64,000 nt of DNA from Malurus cyaneus samueli. Taxonomy: Eukaryota > Chordata > Aves > Passeriformes > Maluridae. The stretch lies in NCBI GenBank assembly GCA_009741485.1, contig CM019216.1, positions 27,793,741 to 27,857,740 on the forward strand, read 5' to 3'. Shown piece after piece: positions 25,859-39,476 of this stretch. The translations under genes and the position numbers were made by a program. The notes under the pieces were generated by a model. It was not told the origin of the DNA. It did no database searches and worked only from the letters and a program-made list of their open reading frames with translations. The first letter of the stretch is position 1; each line of letters begins with the position of its first letter.

Positions 25859-28800
25859 TGCTGGGGTGCATCTGCCCCTTGCCAGCTGTATGCATTTTTC
25901 CTGTGAACAATGTCTTCTTTCACAGTTGTGGCTTATTGCTGGTTCTGGATTTGAGCTAGGGGCAGTCAGGATTCATGGAGAGGCTGTAACACTTTAAGTA
26001 GCCTTGTAGGGTGGTATTTGAGAGCTTAAACAGATTGCCACAAGACATACCTTAATTAGAAAGAAAACAAATTCCATTACCTCACAGTCATAACTGATAG
26101 CCTTTTTTGCCAAGGTAGTGAATTTCTGGCACCTGAGTTTACCAAAGTATTCTTGTACAATGTAAGATGACAAAGTGCTAAAGCCAGGAGAACCTGGTTC
26201 AATCAAATAGTTTGTCACATAACACAGGCCAAAAGTGAAGAACAACACAAGACCTAAGGGACTGCAAACCATTGTACATCAAATACCACTTTCATAACGC
26301 TCATAAAAAATGAGCACTTGACTTCTGATCATATACATTATTATACGTCTTAAATAGTATGGATTAGTCAAAGCCACTTTTTTTTTCTTTCATGCGGACA
26401 TGGTTTTATAAGGACTTCAAAGTAGAAATCACATTGCTTTCTCAAAGCTAATGCTGCATGGATATCGTGTGATAACTGTAAAAAAATTATTAAAGATGAG
26501 GTAATTGTAATTCTTTATCATTATCTTGGGAGGATGCTTTGAATAGGATACCAGAGAGGTCAATTAGCAACTGTGGAGAGACTTACCAACCTAATATTAA
26601 GGTGATATAAAGCTGGGAGGTATTATGCATCCTTAGAGGATATAGTATACTACAAAACTGCGTTGATAAATGACAGAGGAAGGTAAAATAAACAACAGTG
26701 GTAAAATGAAATTTAGCCGAGCTAATGTAAAATGATTCATAGTGGATATTTAAACATACAAAGGTAGATTTAGGAAATGTGGAAAGGCATTGATACCACA
26801 GAAATGTCTGGGAGCTACAGTATTCTTACATACATTCAGACAAGGGTCCAAATATATTTGGACACCAACATATTTGGGCAGGTGTTCAAATTCATACAGG
26901 TATGACAATGTTTTGTATGCAATAGCTGCAGCTGACTGATATTTTAGTGGGGTTTGTTACCTCATTTGCTTATTTTTTTGACTATGGTGCATTTTAATTC
27001 TCTTCTGTAGTCCAGCAATGCCCCAGATTGCTAAATGCCAAACTTGATGTAGTAGCTATAGAAGGTGAATCTCATTTATAAAGTTCTTCATAATTCCCTC
27101 TAGTGAATGTCATTGGAAATGATTAACTAACTGTAAACCCAGAAGTCAGGTTGCATATTTGCCTAAATTTGTTTCTATTGAAATCTGAAATTAATTTGCA
27201 GAGAAGAAAAGACTTCACATAAATCATTCTGGACATGACAGATCAGTGTATTAAGCTCCCTAAAGAGAGTGGAAGTTCTCCCATTTTTGCTGGGTTATGA
27301 CTACAACCCCGAGGACCTTAACTAAAGCCCTGTTTATTGGAGTGTCTTGCACTACAAGTTTGTAAAAGTCACAGCCAAGGTAAACTCAGAACAAATTAAT
27401 AAAGAGTATTTCACTTTAAGATGATCTGTCTAGGTGTTTAGAGAAGTAGTCTCAGTGTAGTCCTTAAGCCTCTAGGAGTCTGCTTCTTTCTTCCCAGCTG
27501 GCCTTTCAAACCAAGCATAAGACTGCAGTCAGTTTCTGGAGAGGAAACATTCCCAGCTGTAGGATGTGACATGGTCTGAATGAGTTGCTGTGCAGAAACC
27601 CTCGATTTATAGCTGGAGTCCTACATCACCCTTGTGATAGACTGGAACCAGCTACATGTGCTGGTACTATCAGCTTTTCTGTAGCGGGTTTGTCTACGGT
27701 GCATCAGCAGGTCAGCTGCCTGAATCACTGATAAGAAATGGCATGCATTTGCCAGAAATTCACACTGGATTAGGTGAAGCCATTGAGTTTTGCTGAAGGG
27801 CTCCGGGAATGCACCATGGAAGCCAGTACTTTTGGCAGTGGAACCTAGTAAGAAATCCTTCTCCCTGAAACACAAACCAAGAGTGTGATGCAAAGCCCAA
27901 ATGCAAGAGCCTTGGGAGATCCCTTAGTGTGTCTACCTGCTGCTGCAGAAGGGCACCGGCCCTCCAAAAGCTTGGGAGGTCCTGTGGTGAAGCTGCCAGC
28001 CCCATGAAGACATTTTGGCTATTCTAGGTCATCTCCAAGGAAATGATGCACCTACTATGTGTATGCTAATAATGTATAGGACTTATTGTTGGCTGAATCC
28101 CTTTAAAAGCTGCTGCTCTGTATTGACCAGAGCTGTGTTTAGCTAATGAACTATTACACCCCTTGTTATCTTTTGGCATACATCTCTCTGTAAACAACTA
28201 AATGTAGGTGTTTCTTTACAAATTTGGTCCTGCCCCAGATGTCCCTGAGCATCCACATTTCTGTTGGGAAGGTGTGCTACATACTGCCTTTGACAACAAA
28301 GGTGTAAATGGACATTTCTGACCTCACAGCACACATTATTTCCTGTCCTGAACTTCCAGAACTGCTGAACAAGGCACCTGTGCCAGATGTAGGACCTGAC
28401 TTAGTGTACTCAGAGTAAGCACAACCCCTGCAAAGCTGTGTGATTTTCTTCTCTGGGATATTAAACAGAGACTGACATCCTTCTGCAGCCTGAGAAGGCT
28501 TCTCATTTGGGGAATTTATGTCCTGAGCAATCTAACCTGTAGATGCTAAGCCTGAGCAAATCACAAAATACTCCTTGCGTACTCAACAGAGAAAAACAGG
28601 AACCTCCAGAGGACAATCCATATCATCCTAAACCAGGCATTTTAAATATGTAGCTAAATCACTAGAGTTGTTTGTATCTACTTGTTATAAAGGAAGCCAA
28701 GATCTTGTCAAACTCAGGTTAAGACATCAGACTTTCAAGCTGTAAAAATTACATTACATGGCCCAGTCTCACACTCTTGAGGTTTTCTGAAAATACTGAA

Positions 28801-31800
28801 TTTTGAGTACCCAGCTCCCATAGGAACAGACAGAATATCCAACCGAACTGGTGGTGAGCATCCCTTTCCCTGGCATGAAAATATCTGTAATCAGGTCATA
28901 TCAGGTAATACACTTCCAGCAAGAGACTGAGAGGACTCTTGTTTCAGAGTGTCTGTTGCTAGGTATGTAGAACTTGAGAGTGCAAATCTCTTTAGGAAGA
29001 GACAGGGCTTTAACCTTCCTGTCACATTCTATTGAATTTCTTATGCATAAGATCAAAATGCTAAGGAGATGAACAAGAAAATTGCCTCCTCCTTGGTCTC
29101 TGAATGAATAGCCAATCTTTGGCTCTCTGGTGAACAGAGAAGTAAGACAGGCTGTAAGGCGATCATAGCATCATACTACCCTGATACGTAATTTGCTGTG
29201 CTTTACTTGCTCACCTAAACACAGCAGAAGTCGTGCAGAGTCCCTTCTCCATCCATAATGAATAGACAACAATGAATCCTGTTCTGCTCTTGGGTTCAAG
29301 GGCCTCACTTAAAGGTGACATAAAGTCAGAGCATCCCCTGGGAGTGCAGCCAAGTGGTACCAACATCGAGCCATCACAAGCCTGACCCATCTCTGTCAGC
29401 TGAAAGTGGAGCATGCACAACAATTGCACTTCAGTTTGACAAGACTAGAAACTCGTGCTGTCCCTGGAAAAGATATTGCCAATAAACCACTATTTCAAGA
29501 CCACAGATTCTGCTTGCTCTTTCTTATCTGAGGTTTTATGTGACTGTGTGAATTTATGTAGTCGTGATGGTGCAGCATAGCTATTTCAAAGATCTAATTG
29601 ACGTCAAGATTGATGTGATTCATGGGAGTCATAGGATCCCTACCAGTGAAAAGAAGTCCACATTAAATGATATGCATTTGTTCAGTTCTATAGTTTGCTG
29701 CTTGGCAGATGATTGTGGATTTCATACACTTCATCAAGGATAATTTGAAAGTGCCTAAAATCATTGATCTCTGACAAACTCCTCAGCAGTTAGTTGCAGC
29801 CAGAGGCTGGCACAAGACCAAATTACACAAATGGGACAACTGCAGGCACTCATTCTGCTACACACCTGCTTTTCATCCTTTTCCATATAATGCTTTCTAC
29901 ATCACCTATAGAAAATGTATATAAATACATAAACTAGGGAAGAAGATCATCAGGGAAGCCATTTTTAATTAGGTCACTGATGCTCCACGGGGTTTTCAGC
30001 TTGTGATTAAGGCAAAGACACATAGGCTGAGATAAAATAGCAAGCAAACACGCACAACCAGAAATAGAAACCGCCAGCAGTGCTGGCTCCATGTACTTAT
30101 CGCAGGCCCAGTGATTTTTACAACCATTTGATTCACTTAGGTAATCTATTCTGCACAGCTTTAAAACACAGGTCCACATCAGCCCTGCCTTCTGCTCTTT
30201 GACGTCACCTCAAGGCAACCCTTCTCCATGCCTGTCAACCTCTCAGTGACTTCAGGGTGGCCAGGCTGGAGGGAGATGATGGCAGAGTTGAGGAATTCAA
30301 CTGCTTTGGAGTGATGAGGAGCAAGATATGGCCCACAGCTGTTATTTGAGATGGGACTGAGGCATGTTACACAATGCGATCTTCATAGGAAACTCAGGCA
30401 GTGGTTGGTGCCTGAAACACAAGTTCTGGAATGAAAGGAGTGATTTTTTTTCCTACCTATCTTGCTGCACCCTACCACTGATTTCCTTAGATCACCACAG
30501 GACAGCTTCATCATAAGGCTACTGTGCTCTTTTATTCTGAAGAAAACATGCTAGTAGAGCCTGCAAAAGCCTCTCCTTGTTTATCTCTGTAGTGCCATCA
30601 GTACATTAAGTGTACTTGACATCCCAACAAAGCATGCAAGATGGTCAGTTTAAAGAGATGAAATTGTGCTTCTAGTGACACAAGAGAGCAAAGAAGGGAT
30701 AGGATGATCTTTTCCTGATACAACAAATCTGAGTCCTGTGTTCACAAATAATGATAACAAATGTTCACTTTAGGAAACTGATACAGTGAACAAAATTATC
30801 TGAATACAGTGAGCAGGTGCACGATTGCAGAATTAGCCCATTTTATTTTGTAAAGTGCCCTATTACAATGTGAAGCCCCTGGCAGCTGGAATACAAGCAG
30901 CCTTTGATGTGCTCAAGACATTGCCACACTTTCACACTGTGGTTTGGCCAAGCTGAATGAACCGTCCAAACTGGCTCACTTCTGCCATGAATGAAGAGAT
31001 TAGGAAATAGGCATTAATGTCCTTTTGCATGTGGCAAAGTGGGTCAATGTTTTGGTGGTAATGGGCTAAAATACAGTGAACGCTTTATATTTGTTTTTGA
31101 CTGCTCTGTATGAGCTCTGCATGCTTCCTTACATCATAATTAGGGGGCTGCTTGCAGCTCTGTTTGGGAGGAGTCAATCTTTCAAAACAAAAAGCCACCT
31201 AGGTGAGCTGGGAATTCCAGGATTTGGGGATGAACAAGGGGGTACAAATTACATGTTAATCAATAGTACTGTTAAGAAATACTAAAAGAAAAACTAAAAA
31301 AGCCCACATTGTCACCATAATCACAGAACTAACAGTGAATAAAGCTGTTAAGATACTTGATCAAACATTACAGTAGAGGTCATTGCAAAGCAAAACACAA
31401 ACCAGGACAGACGGACAAAAGAAGAAAAGGACTGATTCAGGCTAGGGAGTGGAAGCAAGGAACTGTTTCCTTGTGGGATAAATGCAGCTTGCTCAGGGGA
31501 CAGGAGGCTCTTTACCAAGAAGCTAAGAACAGCTCATCCATATACTTGTGTCATCATTGTCATAACCAACGAAAATCCCTACACTACAACAGAAAGGTGT
31601 GGCTAAAGAGGCAATTTATCTTCTTGATATTGATGTTGAAAAGGATAAAGTCCCATTGTTTCTCCTTAACATTATTAAAGCAATGGCATTTCCTGGCTTG
31701 TGATGTTTGTGGTGGTATTTCCTTGTGGCGGGAGGCTACAAGTTAAGAAATAGGGGGTACTGTTAACATTGTTTGGAGCACAGGATAAAAAATGCACGAT

Positions 31801-33879
31801 GCATGTTTGTGTTCTTTAAATGAATTCTTCAAAGGAAACAAAACAAAAAATAAAGACTGCGAGCCTCGCATGAGTAATAATATTGAGTATTCTGGATGGG
31901 GTTTTTGGGAGCTGCTTGAAACTCTGACACAAACAATTCACTCTCATGCAAGTGCTTGCTGTTTCTAGAATGCAATGATCATCTCCCTGTTCTGCTTCAG
32001 ATGAAAATGATTCATTTATGTTTTACTTCTCTATGGAATTTGTCACCCTCTAACACCACTCATAGCTGTCCTTAAGCCCGGAAATACTTGACAGGTCTGA
32101 GAGGTGCCAGAGTGAAAAATAAAGCACCTATGGTAATGTAAACATCATGTTAGGGCTAAAACGATAGAATAGGAACAGCCCTTTTCAGCACCGTGCGTTT
32201 GAGCAGACACAGTGGTGGGATGTGTATCTAACTGCTTTGCTGTGTTCTTTCATTTACATTACAAAGGGATGTTTTTGGCAGAAAGTCAGTGTAAGCATTC
32301 ATTATTCCTTTAAGGGGCTTGATAATTCAGTATGTTAATATGCTGCAGGCTGTCAATGCTGTCAACCATCCACCAAGAGATAAATTAAACTTTGTTCCAG
32401 CATCAGTATTTCTGTATGGAGTCCTGAGGTTAAATGGGATTGGAGATCTGACCATGGCGTGAGACTTAGTGGTGGTTAATATGTTTGTGAGATACTTTGT
32501 GTGAAGCAAAAAACACCGGGAACTGAATAAAACATGTGGAAATAGTCATTGTTAGCTCAGGGGGTATGAAAATCACAGAAAATGCAAAAAGCAGTTCAAT
32601 CTGATACCCAGCCCCCCTCCTAAAAAAAAACCCCAAAAACACCATCACCAAAAAGCCCAAACACAAATAAACCCTCAAGTATACCTATGAAGTCTTGCTC
32701 AAATATGGAAAGGAGAAGTGGGTTTCTCATGCAGCTTTGTGCACGTCTAAATGATTGCTCAGAGTTCCCCTACAGTCAAGGGAGGAAAAGTGGGACTTTT
32801 AGGTAACAAACCATTTAATCCTAAAATAGCCATTTAAACTAGGTCCAACGAAGTACCTCTTTCTTTGTCTACTTTATAAAGGGAGAACAACTGGCTTGCC
32901 TGCATGCAGACAGAAACACTGAAGATATCTATAGTTACCAAGAAGTGATTCATCTTCAGCACCTAGACACATTTTAATGTACATGAGCTTATTCTGCTTG
33001 GCCATCTGATAAATGTGCTTTAAAAGCCTCTTGAAAAGCTTGGACCTGCCAGGAGGGCAGGTCCGCACTGCAGTGGTGTCACATGGAATCACAGAGTAAC
33101 TCTCAGCACCCAACTTTTCTGCAATGAGTCTCCACGGACTTGCTCTGTGGGGGATGAAAAAAGGGGGAGACTGCCACAGCAAGAAATTCAGAACTATAGT
33201 CTGACATTGGTGCTTTGAGGCTGCATCTATATTAGTATTTTAGCCTGGATCAGAAGAGAGCTTTTAAAGATAAATTCCCAGTTCTTCCACCTACTGGGCT
33301 GTGGTTTGTATTACTCATTCATACAGTCTCAGAGAACATGAACTTTATTTAGATCAAATAAATACACTCCAGATGCAATGGGCATTCAGCCCATGGGACC
33401 AGATTAGCACTATTCTGAGGGAAAAAAAATCACCAAGTTCTGTAGTGTGGGTGTCAGATTTTCAGCACTGACTGTTTTGGTTTTCAGGTCTGACACTGGC
33501 TTGCACTACCTGCTAATGTATCCTAAAGTGAAGAGGATTGTGGAAGAGTCCCTTGGTCCGTTAACCATTGGAGGAGTTTAGAAAGATAAGATAGATTAAT
33601 TAGTGTATTCAAAAGTGAATGAAACAAATAACCATGAAATGGATGGTGGGCTAGTTTTCCAAAATTCAGTATTTTAACAAAGGAAACATCAATTAAACAA
33701 AGGCAGAAACAAGTCTGGCACAGGGCATAAGGCAGTGAATTAAGTGAGGATGTAAAATACTTGTTGATTGACTATATCAGATATGGTCAGTAAATTCAAA
33801 ATATAAATTGGCCTTTTGTTTATAGCAGTAGCTTCAGGACTTCATCCAAGCATAAACTGAAGTAAACTAACCATGACAT
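25859..33879. other. Intergenic sequence between CR1 and the LTR region
   Basis: No coding exon, RNA gene or clear transposon recognised. Open frames up to 129 codons (31357-31746 plus) have no familiar domain. Ancient repeats beyond visual recognition may be present. Confidence 0.6.
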
Positions 33880-34310
33880 TATTAACCTACCAGTTAACAT
33901 GGCTGCAAAAGAACTGCAGAACAAAGCACCAAACTGCCTTATCCATACACTGCAGGTTGTACCTGCACCAAGTGGAGCCTTATCTACAAGCTACAGTCTG
34001 TCCAGGGTTATACCTGCTGTGGCACAGACTTGTGCAGGGTCACAGTCCTTCAGAAGAAACCTGCTCCAACATGGCTTTACCCATGGCTGCAGCCCCTCCA
34101 GGGCGTAGCTGCTGTGCTGTGGGCTTATCCATGGTCACACGCTTTGAGGTGTTCCAGCATGACCTCTTGCACTGCTACTGATGCTCCAAGGTGTACCTGC
34201 TGTGGCCACCTCAGGGCACAGCTCTGTGTCACATCCCCTATCAGCTGCCTGCCCGTACAAGAGGACAAAATCAGGTTCACAGCCACATTTGTATGAGAGC
34301 TCTGCTGGAG
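33880..34310 (+). repeat. Degenerate LTR- or satellite-like repeat block
   Basis: The block carries a loosely repeated pattern of roughly 50-90 bases built on 'CTGCTCCAACATGG', 'CCATGGCTGCAG' and 'CTGCTGTG', giving unusually long open frames in all plus-strand frames. The style resembles sequence in bird ERVL-type elements (units such as ctgctccagcatgggc), but the match is weak. It lies 0.5 kb before a clear solo LTR and could be part of the same family. Identification is tentative. Confidence 0.3.
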
Positions 34311-34799
34311 TAAGGATGCTCAAGAAACTGAGTGGTCATTGCAGTAAGGCTGGAAATGTCTACCACATGGGAAGGAGAGGTGCTTCATTCTCTCCAAAAA
34401 GCAGCTGAGGAGAGGAAGAACTGCTGCTGGTTTATAACACGATTCTGCAGAGACTGAGAGGCAGTGACCCAAGGGCAAATACAAGGCTTGGCTCAGGACA
34501 CTGCTTTTATCATAGGTTTCCCAGGCAATGCAAAATAAAGTGACCAACAACACAGAAAGTGGCAGAAGCAGAAAGGAGCCGTTGACACACCCTGGAATTC
34601 AATGTACAGCATAAAGGGAGAAAGTAATGAAGCAGGTAAGGGACCAAATAGACCACAATCAGAGCTAGGAAGAGCAAGTACTAGCCTGCCAAGGAACAGC
34701 TAAATATCTGCAACAGCTGTGAGCTCAGTCTAGCACACTCTGATCAAACCTGTCATCTTAAAACCCCTCAAGCGCCACATCAGGTGCCAAAAAAGACTA

Positions 34800-35315
34800 T
34801 GGTGGGTTGACCCTGGCCAGCAGCCAAGCACATACATAGCTGCTTGCTCACTCTGCCACTCCAGAAGAGCAGAGGGAAAAAACAGGAAGAACAAAACTGA
34901 GACAACTTGTGGGCTGAGATAAAGACTGTTTAAAAGGTAAAGAAAAAACTGAAAAACCCCAAGTCAACCAAAGGAAATTAGTCTGTCACGATATGCCAGA
35001 CATAGGCAGACTGATGCTCAGCCAGTCTCTGAACACAGGCCACCTAGGAATCCACCCCCTGTCCTTTCTTCCTCCTCTACCCCAGTTTTTATTACAAAGC
35101 AAGATGCTATATGGTGTGGAAAATCCCTTTGGCCAGTTTGTGTCAGCTGTCCTGGCTGTGTCCCCCACCTCCTCACTGATGGACAGAGGGGAAAAAGAAA
35201 ACCTTGAGGCTGGGCAAGCACTGCTGATCGATGACCCACTGACATATCACTGACACTGCCTTAGCCCCAGATCTCAAACCATGTGAAGCACTAAGAATTA
35301 ACTCCACCCCAGCCA
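34800..35315 (+). mobile_element. ERVL-type solo LTR with 5-base target site duplication
   Basis: 516-base element that begins TGGTGGGTTGACCC and ends CCCCAGCCA, with TG/CA termini. It is flanked by perfect direct repeats GACTA at 34795-34799 and 35316-35320. The 5' motif GGTGGGTTGACCCTGGCCAG, the internal TGGAAAATCCCTTTGGCCAG and the end (ATTAACTCCACCCCAGCCA) fit the bird ERVL LTR pattern, and a 5-base duplication fits that class. No gag, pol, primer binding site or second LTR lies next to it, so it is a solo LTR left by recombination. The perfect duplication suggests moderate age at most. Confidence 0.85.
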
Positions 35316-35551
35316 GACTACAACACTTTAGAGCTACTGCTCCAAACAATCATTACAAGAATTGCTTTACATGAGATTTATAAGTGCCTTCATTGTTTCA
35401 TCTGCTTTAAGGTCTTTCTCATGCAACCTATTTGCATACTTTTGGGGAAATTACAAAACCCTTTATCCTTCCTGTTAACAAATAAACTCTTTTATTCTGA
35501 GAAAGGAAAAAATTCATATTTAGCACACTTAGTTATTTTAGCATCTTTGTT

Positions 35552-35733
35552 CAGGCACTGAAACAGGGCTGCCCAGAGAAGTGGCTGAGTCACCATCCCT
35601 GGAGGTGTTTGAAAGATGTGTACATGTGGCACTGAGGGACGTGGTTTAATGGTGGACTTGGCAGGCTGGGTTAATGGTTGGATTCAATGATCTTAGAGGC
35701 CTTTTTCAACTGAAATGATTCTAAGTATTCTGA
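35552..35733 (+). mobile_element. CR1 LINE 3' tail
   Basis: About 180 bases of CR1 3' end in plus orientation: GGGCTGCCCAGAGAAGTGGC, CACCATCCCTGGAGGTGTTT, GTGGTTTAATGGTGGACTTG, then GATCTTAGAGGCCTTTTTCA and a decayed ATGATTCT terminal repeat. Strongly 5'-truncated, with no coding capacity. Confidence 0.92.
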
Positions 35734-37972
35734 TTTTTAGAAATTGATTTGGCATGTTTCCATAGTTACACTGATGTGTGGGTTTTTTAAAGACAAGTAA
35801 ACTGTTTCAATCCTTCATAGTTTAATCTGAGTATGTGTTAAAATTGAATTTCTTGAGTATGCCACTCTGAGTTAAATTCTAGCAAAGGTGCTACTAAAGA
35901 ATCAAAATACCTTTTTCTTAAAAAAAACCCAACAGACCAAAATACAAACAAAACACACAAACCCAACAAAAAAACCCATACCTAAACAATAAAATAACCT
36001 TTCTGAAGTATACTGGAACAAGGCTATCTTATTAGTGGTTTGCTCTGTAAAGCAAGCATATCAAGGAACCACAAAAATTCAATTTTTGCATACTCTGTAC
36101 AAGACTAAAGGGATACAATTCATAATATCTCTTAATAACTAATGTTCTTTAAAACCTAAAATTTAAAATCAATCCTTGTGATTTTTGTTTCAAAGTATTC
36201 CTGCTTTCCTCACATATAATCAGACATTAATACCTTTGTATGTTTTCTGCATGGTAATAGAGACAGTTCTGCTCCTCTGTGGGTATCTCTGCTTATAACA
36301 TGGCTTCAAACACGATTGTAATGCTGCTTCTTCATTCTCTAACTCTTCCTATTCATTTGCAAAGGAAGTAGACATTAAAATAACCAAGATTTTTTTTTTT
36401 TTTTTTACTTTGCCCAAGAGTGGAGACAAAAAAAATTAAGTGATACAAAAATTTAGAAAAATCATACGGGTTCAGCTATGAACAAAAGTCACATCCTTCC
36501 TTATGTCTACTTTTCATAACAGCAGCATCACTCCCATTCTCCTTGTAAATGAAACAGTCATTGCTTGTATTAAACTAACATCCACAGATTCCAATCAAGG
36601 ATTTACTGTTCCACATCCCTGTTCAAAGCCATGGCAAGCTACTTTCCTCACCCTGAGCAATACTCTTGGGATTTCAGCTCATGTAGACACTGCTGCAAGT
36701 TACATAGCATGTGGCAGTACAACAGCACTGTTCACCTCCAAAACTAGCTCAAAACTAAGACAAAATGCAGCCAAATGATGTGAAAATTGAACACGAAGAG
36801 CATGGTAGGGTGGACGAGATGGATAATGCTGAGGAAGCGATGTGCCTTCACTTTGGTGGGCTGCAAGCAGATGGTGCAGGACTCAGGGATGGATCACTTG
36901 GATTCCTAGCCCCAAAGTTCACCTTGGGCCCCCATCAGGCAAAGGTCTGTGAAATACCATCACCCATCCTGTGCAGGGCTATTCCCCTGCAACACAAGAA
37001 GTGCTCATCAGTACCAGAGCCTTGTCCTGAGGGCACAGAGTCTGGCAGCAGAGCTGACCCCTGCTTCTCCAGATGTGGGTGGGTTTGCCTGCTGCCAAGG
37101 CAGAAGATTTGCACCACAGCTGACACCAGCACAGGCTACAGAAATGTCCCCAGCACTGCGCCCTGAGGGACAGCTCCCACTATCTCTGTTCCCTGCGAAG
37201 CTGAGTCATGGATCCAAAGTGCAAAGACAGTGCTCAGTTTGATGTGACACACCTGAAACAAGAATACTGCATTTTCAGGCTGTTCGGGTAAATGGTGACC
37301 TAAAGAACATAACTGAGAACATGCTGTGTAGGATCTCTGCCTACTCAGTCCAGCAAGTGAAAATCAGCTTTCTTCCACTCCCATATCGAGTCCGCTGTCC
37401 CCTGTGTGATGTTAACTCTGCATATATCTAGGCTGAGCATCTCTCCAACACTTTGCCATTTTTTCAGCTGTTACTCATACACTAATGCTTGAGGTTACCC
37501 AAATGAAGATTGTACACCATGTTCACAGACTCTGATCAGACATCTTCAGAGTTAGACAGCAGGGAGGCTTGTGATTCAGTTGCCTAAGGTCAGGTGTCAC
37601 CTGGACACCTGGTGGAGGTGGTGGAGATACCCAGAGAAATCCAGGTTACATTGTAGCTTAATCATCATGGCTCAGGAAGCCTAAAAAGGACTTGCCCCAT
37701 TGCAGACGTGATGGCCAGTTAGCTGAGGCTCTGTCTCACTGAAACGAGAGTACACATCAGCAGCAAGTGTCACATGGCTGTAGACTCCTATACTAAGGCA
37801 TCATTGTTGCCTAGTTTTTACTTTCGTGGCAGTGCATTGTTTTGGAGGTGGGTCATGGCAATTACAGCAGTGAGTTATTTACTCAAGAACCACATTGCAA
37901 ACAGGTATCACTAAAAGAATAAAGAAAATCTAACCTTTCCTTACATATTAGAAATGTTACAGAACAGTCTTC

Positions 37973-37993
37973 TTTTTTTTTTTTTTTTTTTTT
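37973..37993 (+). repeat. Poly-T tract
   Basis: About 21 T bases in a row. A retrocopy in minus orientation would have its body to the right; no coding similarity is seen there. A shorter 17-base T run lies at 36390-36406. Confidence 0.85.
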
Positions 37994-39402
37994 GAGCACA
38001 ATTTGACAGTGTTTGTGTTCTATCACCATATTGAAATGTTCCAAAGTCATAAAGCCTCAAAAATTCAACTGAAGCTAGACAGTTGCTAAGCTAAGGTTGG
38101 CATTATCCTGACCCAGGCTGACTGTATTCCCTGATGCATCTATACCCATCTGCTATTTTCCTTCTGTTGTGCCAAGATTATCCATCATTCGGGGCAGGGG
38201 AATACCTTTTATTTTCTGTCTGTTCAGGACTAAGGAATAGGTGCTAGACGAATACAAATCATCAGCACCACAATGCCTGTGATGATTTATTCTCCCCCCT
38301 GGCTTGCCTTGTCTGCAGGAGACCTGAGATCCTTGTGTGCTTTTTATGAAGGGGCTTGTACTTTTTTAACACTTGCATCTCCAGTAGCTGGTGAAAACAG
38401 TTCAGGATAATCACTCTATTAAGAAACATGGCTGAACATCAACATACTCAGCAGAAGCAGAACCATTGATTATTTTCTTTAGATCGGGGACTGGTGGTGT
38501 CAGCTACTCCTGTCAACCAAAACCAGTTAAAGGGGTGACAGGTATGTGAATGAGCAAACCAGGGGCAGGTTTTGCTCATGGCTAGAGCAGGTATGCCAGG
38601 AAACAGGCGGAAACAGTAGAAGAAACTGAACTTCCATTGCAGAACCTTTCTGCTGGTATTTGTAAAATAATTGCATCAGTAATCTGCAAGAAGGAATCTC
38701 ATGCAAATCTTTCTTGCTAAGGAAAATGCAGTAGCTATGGTTACCCAGCAAACAGAGAAAGGAGGCAAAGCTGAGCCACTGCTCTGGGCATTGTACACCA
38801 TTTTTAACATCAAAAGCCTAGTTTTAGCTTTCCAAATAGAATTATGAGAACAGCCACCCACGTTCCCCATTACAATGTGTGTGCACATATAACTGTGTGG
38901 CTGTGCATGTGTGGCTATATTTATAGATCTATAGTAGGATGACAGGATGACAAAGGGAACAAAAAAGGAATCAGCTTTCAGATCGTCATACAACTATGAA
39001 GTTCACAATGTACTCATAGACAACAATCCTGGACATTTGGTTACTCAGCCCAGGGCCAGCAACACAGGACTTTCCCCAGCAAACTTCTGCCTGTTACAAA
39101 GAAGAAATGGGTGTCTTCACTTGCCTCTGAGGATTGCTCAAGAACTACAGGAAGTTCCCTGTAAAGGAACTATGTCTCATTGTAGACTTAATGCAACCAT
39201 TCTAGGAAAGTTTTAGTTAACTTCTTAAGGGTAATGGGCAAATACACTGCTGTAGTGTAGGAGCAGCAATGTGGAACTTAGCACGTGACATGGCCCATGC
39301 TCGGAAACTCGGTAAATATTTAAGCAACTAGTCCACTTTGAATTTCACATAAAATGGCTTCACATAGTCATCAAGCTCATTAATGGGTGTTTTGAGAGAG
39401 GG

Positions 39403-39476
39403 TGGGCATAGCTCAGTGGGCTGTAGCCCTGCTCATATAATGGATTCCCCAGGCATGGATTCAGACCTGGCTATAG
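39403..39476 (+). repeat. tRNA-like relic (A-box and weak B-box)
   Basis: TAGCTCAGTGG at 39409-39419 fits the Pol III A-box, and GATTCAGACC at 39458-39467 is a B-box with about two mismatches, followed by CTGG pairing with CCAGG just before. The acceptor stem does not pair and no clear anticodon arm forms, so it is not a working tRNA. An old tRNA-derived SINE or a tRNA pseudogene are the options. Confidence 0.25.

Noticed and set aside
39403..39476. Functional tRNA gene
   Set aside because: The acceptor arms do not pair and the T loop is too long, so only a relic is called.
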